Of a DNA stretch of 11,222 nt, positions 7,853-11,222 are shown in pieces. The stretch spans positions 1-11,222 of the forward strand of contig CAZUAY010000126.1 in NCBI GenBank assembly GCA_964618405.1. Direction: 5' to 3'. Both the position numbers and the translations under genes were made by a program. The notes under the pieces are model-generated. The model did no database searches. It was not told the DNA's origin and worked only from the letters and a program-made list of their open reading frames with translations. The DNA comes from JBBQIY01 sp964618405. GTDB lineage: Bacteria; Verrucomicrobiota; Kiritimatiellia; RFP12; UBA3636. Numbering within the stretch: position 1 is the stretch's first letter; each line of letters starts with the position of its first letter.

Positions 7853-7884
7853 GATGGTTCCTTGCTTGCAGAACTTTTGCATGC

Positions 7885-10638
7885 TCAGTGGACGAGCAGC
7901 ACGCTGCCAGGGGTCTGGTACTCGTAGGCACCGATGTCGACGGTGCCGGCTCCGGCGTCGCGCCGCGGCTTGCCACCCAAGTCCTTCGCGCCGATCATCC
8001 AGTCCTGGTTCAACCCCGCATTGCGGCAGGGCGAGGTGCGCGTGAGGCGATAGTCGCCGCCCGGCGCATCGACGAACAGCGGATCCGCATCGATGTTCCC
8101 CAACAAATAAGTACTTGCTTCTCCTGTTTTGATCGGCGACGTACAGCAATACTCGAAGGTCTTGGGGCCGTTCCAGTTATTGCGGTTGTTGGGGGTGTTG
8201 CCGCGGATGATCGAGTTGCGGGCGTCGATACGGCCGGTCCCACTGGCGAAAATCCCGCCTCCGCTGCTGCCGGCACCACCGTGGTTGTCGACAATCGTGC
8301 AGTTCTCGACCTGGACTCCCGGGAGCGAGCTCGACATCAGACCTCCGCCATAGGAGAGCGCCCGGTTCCCGGTAAACAGGCAGTTGCGGATGACGTTCGT
8401 GCCAGTACTGGTGTTGAAACGGATCCCGGCCGCGTAATCCGCGCGGTTGTTCTGAAAGACCGAGTTTTCGACCGTGATCGCAACGCCGCCGGACTGGACG
8501 TCCACGGCTCCACCGTACGATCCGCCGCCACCGGCAATGGCGGTGTTGCCCGCGAACTGACAGGATCGAATCCAAGACCCCAGCGCGGCATAGGCGATGC
8601 AGGCACCGCCGCCGGATGCGAGGTTATCGCCCAGATCCTGACGCCGCTGTCCGGCGGCGATGTTGGCGATGAGGTCGGTGTTTTCGATGGAGAACCGTCC
8701 GTACTTCAGGTACAGACCGGCACCGTTGCCGCCACTGCCAGTGCCGTAATTGCCCTGGATCAGGCAACCAGAGATGTTGACGTGAAACGCAGAGCCGCTG
8801 GCGCCCAGAGCGTAAATGCCGGGACCGGCGGCGTTGTTGCCATTACCTTTGATGAGACGGTTGTTGGAGATGAGGCAATTGCGGATGACCGCCGTGCCGT
8901 TCGTGACAGCGGAGTGAACGATGCGGATGCCCTGGCCCGACTCGCCCCATTGGCCCTGGTCGAAGCAGCGGGTGACCGTGAGGTTCTCGAGGCGCAGTAG
9001 CGGCGCGGAGTCGATCGGTGCGGGCAGCGTGGCGACGATGCCCTTGCGGTTGCCGAAGGCACCGTCGCCGCCGTCGAGGACGACCTCCTCGCGCGGGTGC
9101 ACGCCGATCAACTGCAGCGGCTTGGTGATCGAGACGATCTGCGCACCGCTACCGTGGTAGGTGCCGCGCGCGATGCGGACGATGTCGTCCGGGTCGGCCC
9201 TGGTCACGGCGGTCTGGATGTCGGCCGCAGCCGTCGCCCAGGTGTCGTAGGGAGAGGATTGGTTCAAGTTGCCGATGGCGACGTAGCGGTTGCCGACGGG
9301 TAGCGCGCCCGTAGTCGCCAGCGTTACGGTGCACGGATCCGACAAGGCCGCGGTTCCGGCCGCATTGATCACGCGCAACGCGAAGGAATAGGCACCCGCC
9401 GTAGCCGGCAGGGTTCGGAAGGCCTCGCCCGGCGTCTGGTCGGCGGTCGGCGTTGTGAGGTCCACCAGTTCGAGGCGGTGAATCGGGATGGCCTTGCCGC
9501 CGGTGGAGCCGCCGGTGGAGCCGAGGTCGAACTCGGCAGGGAGGAGCCGCACCGTGAAGCCGGCGGTCTCGCGCACCAGGGTGGCCGGTGCTGCGGGCGC
9601 CGGCGCGGCGGTCGTGTAGCGGATCGCGCCGGTTGCGCGCCGTAGCGTCACGGAGGTGGCGCTGTTTGTGAACCAGGCGTAGAGCACCACGTCCGCATCC
9701 GCGACGGGCGCTGGGAACGTCAGCTCGGACGGTGGGGTGGCCGTGTTAGTCCAGGCACCGGGGGAGAAACTCAGGTCGCCGGGATCGGCCGAGAGCGTGA
9801 TCTGGTACAGGTCGACGTCCGGCGGGACTGGGAAGGTGGCGACATCGACCTTGTTGGAGTTGGTGAACTCGGTGCTGTCGGTTTCGAGGTCGGCCAGCGT
9901 CAACGGCGTGGCGGGCACGAAGGAGCTGTCGTTGGCGACCAGGACCCGTTCGGCGTCCTCGATCCAGTCCGCACCGGAGAGCGTGCCGTCGTTGGCGGCA
10001 GGGGAAAGGTCATGCGCGGTAGTTCCCGCGACCTCGTCGAGCGGCCAGTAGCCGAGCAAGCCGGGTTCTGTGCCGGTCAGGCGGCGGTGCTGGTCGAACT
10101 CGATGGCGGCGGCGGTGCGCGCGTGATCCCAGACGCGGACCTCGGCGACCCGACCCAGAAGGGTGCCGCCGAGGCGGTCGAAGCGCACCGCGCCGGTCCA
10201 GGTCTTAGCACCGATAGAAACGCCGTTGAGATAGGCCTGAAGGGAATTGCTCGCGTCGCGCGTGACGGCGACATGCGTCCAGGCATTGTCCTCGAGGTTG
10301 TCGGACACGTAGAACGACGCCGTGGGCAAGGCGAAGCGCAGTCCCGAGTTCTGCGTGGCGTAGACTCCGCCGGTTTTAAGTATCCAAGTGTAGGGATCGT
10401 GCCGGACGGCGTAATTATTGTTCGTGCTGTTGTGAAGCACGGCGTAGGCTGCGCTGTTGGTGGAGCGGAGCCAGTATTCGACCGTGAAGGCGGCATTGCA
10501 GAGGACGTTGGACTTCAGCGCCACCGTGTCGGTGGTCGCGTTGAACTCCAAAGCCGACACGCCGCCACGCACGGCAAAGCCTTGCATGGCGACTAGCGAC
10601 AAAAGAAACACACGCACGGAAACACTCGAACTTTTCAT
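7885..10638 (-). CDS. Exported LamG-like plus right-handed beta-helix protein with choice-of-anchor Q tail (917 aa)
   Basis: Probably a secreted or surface glycan-binding protein or lyase-like protein; no catalytic residues could be assigned. The ATG at 10638 follows GGAGG with a 7-nt spacer and opens a signal peptide (MKSSSVSVRVFLLSLVAMQG, cleavage near residue 24-29). Residues about 29-225 form a concanavalin A-like LamG_3 domain (FTVEYWLRS, WTHVAVTRD, LQAYLNGV, AEVRVWDHART, LLGYWPLDE). About 240-445 is Thr/Ala/Pro-rich beta linker with a GSTGGSTGG repeat. About 450-820 is a parallel beta-helix. Rung motifs of the form N/S/G-x-x-[ILF]-x-x-N start at 587, 624, 653, 692, 725, 752, 779 and 808. 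The tail at about 848-907 (DADPLFVDAPGGDYRL, TSPCRNAG, DIGAYEY) matches the choice-of-anchor Q type. Only ten residues follow DIGAYEY, so no sorting signal or anchor is visible. It is first in the operon and clearly GC-richer than its neighbours. Confidence 0.94.
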   Translation of the reverse strand: MKSSSVSVRVFLLSLVAMQGFAVRGGVSALEFNATTDTVALKSNVLCNAAFTVEYWLRSTNSAAYAVLHNSTNNNYAVRHDPYTWILKTGGVYATQNSGLRFALPTASFYVSDNLEDNAWTHVAVTRDASNSLQAYLNGVSIGAKTWTGAVRFDRLGGTLLGRVAEVRVWDHARTAAAIEFDQHRRLTGTEPGLLGYWPLDEVAGTTAHDLSPAANDGTLSGADWIEDAERVLVANDSSFVPATPLTLADLETDSTEFTNSNKVDVATFPVPPDVDLYQITLSADPGDLSFSPGAWTNTATPPSELTFPAPVADADVVLYAWFTNSATSVTLRRATGAIRYTTAAPAPAAPATLVRETAGFTVRLLPAEFDLGSTGGSTGGKAIPIHRLELVDLTTPTADQTPGEAFRTLPATAGAYSFALRVINAAGTAALSDPCTVTLATTGALPVGNRYVAIGNLNQSSPYDTWATAAADIQTAVTRADPDDIVRIARGTYHGSGAQIVSITKPLQLIGVHPREEVVLDGGDGAFGNRKGIVATLPAPIDSAPLLRLENLTVTRCFDQGQWGESGQGIRIVHSAVTNGTAVIRNCLISNNRLIKGNGNNAAGPGIYALGASGSAFHVNISGCLIQGNYGTGSGGNGAGLYLKYGRFSIENTDLIANIAAGQRRQDLGDNLASGGGACIAYAALGSWIRSCQFAGNTAIAGGGGSYGGAVDVQSGGVAITVENSVFQNNRADYAAGIRFNTSTGTNVIRNCLFTGNRALSYGGGLMSSSLPGVQVENCTIVDNHGGAGSSGGGIFASGTGRIDARNSIIRGNTPNNRNNWNGPKTFEYCCTSPIKTGEASTYLLGNIDADPLFVDAPGGDYRLTRTSPCRNAGLNQDWMIGAKDLGGKPRRDAGAGTVDIGAYEYQTPGSVLLVH
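9496..9519 (-). repeat. 12-bp tandem duplication coding for Gly-Ser-Thr-Gly
   Basis: Two exact copies of the plus-strand unit GCCGCCGGTGGA lie end to end. They code for the GSTGGSTGG stretch at about residues 373-381 of the beta-helix protein. The repeat is in frame and likely a flexible linker. Confidence 0.85.
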
Positions 10639-10642
10639 AGTC

Positions 10643-10652
10643 ACGCCTCCTA
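10643..10652 (-). promoter_or_regulatory. Strong ribosome-binding site of the beta-helix gene
   Basis: The minus strand reads TAGGAGGCGTGACTATG around here, giving GGAGG with a 7-nt spacer to the ATG at 10638. This fixes the start of the 917-residue protein and rules out the 54-codon upstream extension. Confidence 0.85.
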
Positions 10653-10734
10653 CTATCCGTTCAAGGATACAGGCCAACTCAATAACTTGTGGTTCTTGCA
10701 AAACACCCCGGGATGCTGGACCGGACGGCCTGTC

Positions 10735-10749
10735 TGCGTGCGGCACGCA
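10735..10749. repeat. GC-rich palindrome in the leader
   Basis: TGCGTGC and GCACGCA flank a single G, and the surrounding CCTGTC/CAGGCAGG extends the symmetry imperfectly. It would form a tight hairpin in the operon leader. Confidence 0.5.
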
Positions 10750-10760
10750 CAGGCAGGTTT

Positions 10761-10772
10761 GCCTCGCGAGGC
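10761..10772. repeat. 12-bp perfect palindrome GCCTCGCGAGGC
   Basis: The two 6-bp halves are exactly complementary with no spacer. It lies in the same GC-rich leader segment and may belong to one dispersed repeat together with the palindrome at 10735-10749. Confidence 0.5.
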
Positions 10773-10798
10773 GTTCGGCCGATTGAAGTATCGAATCC

Positions 10799-10814
10799 AT
10801 CCGCCTAGGTGGAT
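10799..10814. repeat. 16-bp imperfect palindrome around CCTAGG
   Basis: ATCCGCCTAGGTGGAT is symmetric except for one G/T pair on each side, which could be a wobble pair in RNA. Its role is unknown. Confidence 0.4.
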
Positions 10815-10848
10815 GAGCCCGACATTTCGACCTGCTCCTCCATTTTCT

Positions 10849-10867
10849 GCGTAACAGAACGTTACGC
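10849..10867. promoter_or_regulatory. Dyad GCGTAAC-N5-GTTACGC, candidate operator
   Basis: The 7-bp arms are perfect, with a 5-nt centre. It lies about 9 nt downstream of the 15-bp palindrome and just after the promoter candidate, a usual place for a repressor site. No regulator gene is present in the window to match it. Confidence 0.45.
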
Positions 10868-10875
10868 CCAAAATG

Positions 10876-10890
10876 AACGATAGTATCGTT
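10876..10890. promoter_or_regulatory. Perfect 15-bp palindrome AACGATA-G-TATCGTT, candidate operator
   Basis: Two 7-bp arms are exactly complementary around one central base. The site occupies the place where a -10 hexamer would fall 17 nt after the TTGACA at 10908-10913, so a bound protein would compete with polymerase. Odd-centred palindromes of this size are common for dimeric regulators; the family is not identifiable here. Confidence 0.5.
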
Positions 10891-10913
10891 GCATATTTCA
10901 GAAGGGTTGTCAA
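10885..10913 (-). promoter_or_regulatory. Candidate sigma70-like promoter of the operon
   Basis: On the minus strand a perfect TTGACA (10913-10908) is followed at 17 nt by AACGAT, a poor -10; GATACT fits better but at 20 nt. A second weak option is TTTACA at 10967-10972 with TAAAAT at 10940-10945, spaced 21 nt. Either would leave a leader of roughly 240-300 nt before the ATG at 10638. Confidence 0.3.
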
Positions 10914-10997
10914 TGTCTCTCTACTTTTTTTTGAAAATTATTTTAAACTGTTGCTACGCAATAGGTTGTAAAGAAGATGGATCCAATACCATCGCGC

Positions 10998-11084
10998 TTA
11001 CTCAACAATCAGCGATCTAATTCTAAACGCAAATCCCCGATGCCCATCTGGGTGGAACCCTGTCGGCTCTTTCGCAGAGGCATG
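10998..11084 (-). pseudogene. Possible 3' remnant of an unidentified gene (28 codons)
   Basis: One minus-strand frame reads 28 codons, including FHPDGHRGFAFRIR, and ends in TAA at 10998-11000. It has no start codon, and upstream it runs straight into a TAG made by the first heptamer repeat. It looks protein-like but is too short to assign, and chance is a fair alternative. Confidence 0.2.
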
Positions 11085-11128
11085 CTAGCGACTAGCAACT
11101 AGCAACTAGCGACTAGCGACTAGCGACT
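11085..11128. repeat. 7-bp tandem repeat, six CTAGCRA units
   Basis: The units read CTAGCGA, CTAGCAA, CTAGCAA, CTAGCGA, CTAGCGA, CTAGCGA and a partial CT. The only variation is A/G at position six. The array abuts the long hairpin with no gap. Confidence 0.9.
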
Positions 11129-11168
11129 GTAATCGGTCAGGCACAGCCCCTTGTGCCTGACCGATTAC
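11129..11168. repeat. Perfect 17-bp-stem hairpin with 6-nt loop
   Basis: GTAATCGGTCAGGCACA (11129-11145) and its exact reverse complement (11152-11168) flank GCCCCT. There is no U-tract on either side, so it is not a standard terminator. It could be a REP-like palindrome, a recombination site or a structured RNA end. Confidence 0.85.
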
Positions 11169-11222
11169 CTACGGTTCGCCCAGCCGCCAGTACAATCGCG
11201 CCCTCGGCTTATGGGCCTACGA

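Larger units (their letters stand above)
10639..11222. other. Non-coding upstream flank: leader, promoter region and repeats
   Basis: This region contains no convincing gene. From the operon outward it holds a GC-rich leader with dyads (10700-10820), two candidate operators and promoter elements (10849-10972), and a short open remnant (10998-11084). Beyond these are a heptamer array (11085-11128), a long hairpin (11129-11168) and unexplained sequence to the end. Confidence 0.65.

Noticed and set aside
7853..8149. N-terminal extension of the second DUF4838 gene
   Set aside because: It overlaps the end of the beta-helix gene in another frame, and the signal peptide with its own AAGGA site starts at 7852.
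7888..9000. Long plus-strand open frame (370 codons) opposite the beta-helix gene
   Set aside because: It is fully antisense to a well-supported GC-rich gene, has no domain-like sequence and no ribosome-binding site; high GC makes long antisense frames common.
10639..10800. 54-codon N-terminal extension of the beta-helix protein
   Set aside because: It runs through the palindromic leader; GGAGG and the signal peptide place the start at 10638.
11129..11168. Rho-independent terminator at the 17-bp hairpin
   Set aside because: The stem is perfect but no T-run follows on either strand.
11085..11168. CRISPR array
   Set aside because: The units are 7 bp and directly adjacent, with no spacers and no cas genes.

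Overview
The window carries one co-directional block of secreted, carbohydrate-related genes on the minus strand. It is flanked by non-coding, repeat-rich DNA on both sides (1-353 and 10639-11222). The families seen (DUF4838 glycosidase-like proteins, CBM9-like domains, a degenerate-Asp-box sialidase-like propeller, and a LamG plus right-handed beta-helix protein ending in the 'choice-of-anchor Q' tail) are, from general knowledge, typical of heterotrophic PVC bacteria (Lentisphaerota, Kiritimatiellota, Verrucomicrobiota, Planctomycetota). The window holds no ribosomal or housekeeping marker, so this assignment is an inference. I see no tRNA, rRNA, CRISPR, transposase, transporter or regulator gene.

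Transcription order is right to left. Gene 1 (7885-10638) is a 917-residue exported LamG plus beta-helix protein with a strong GGAGG ribosome-binding site. After 32 nt comes gene 2 (start 7852), a DUF4838 protein whose frame breaks near 6002-6030. Its C-terminal CBM9-like half continues in another frame (5184-5996), so the locus looks like one roughly 890-residue gene with a one-base deletion or a sequencing error. The CBM9 part overlaps gene 3 (3760-5187, sialidase-like six-bladed propeller candidate) by ATGA. After 61 nt, gene 4 (354-3698) is a 1114-residue DUF4838-CBM9-TPR protein. Tight spacing and shared orientation suggest a single operon. All four have export signals, so the products probably act in the periplasm or outside the cell on a complex glycan. 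The substrate cannot be read from sequence.

The upstream region (10639-11222) holds a perfect TTGACA hexamer followed by a perfect 15-bp palindrome and a second 7-bp dyad, which are candidate operators. A GC-rich leader with further dyads follows, running up to the ribosome-binding site. Further out are a possible 28-codon gene remnant, a 7-bp tandem array (CTAGCRA x6) and a perfect 17-bp-stem hairpin. The left flank (1-353) holds several inverted repeats and a reverse-oriented echo of the right-flank hairpin and heptamer sequences.

I found no demonstrably new defence or mobile system. The points most worth checking are the frameshifted DUF4838 gene, the divergent pair of DUF4838 paralogues (with and without a Cys cluster), the TPR fusion, and the repeat pairs bracketing the operon.
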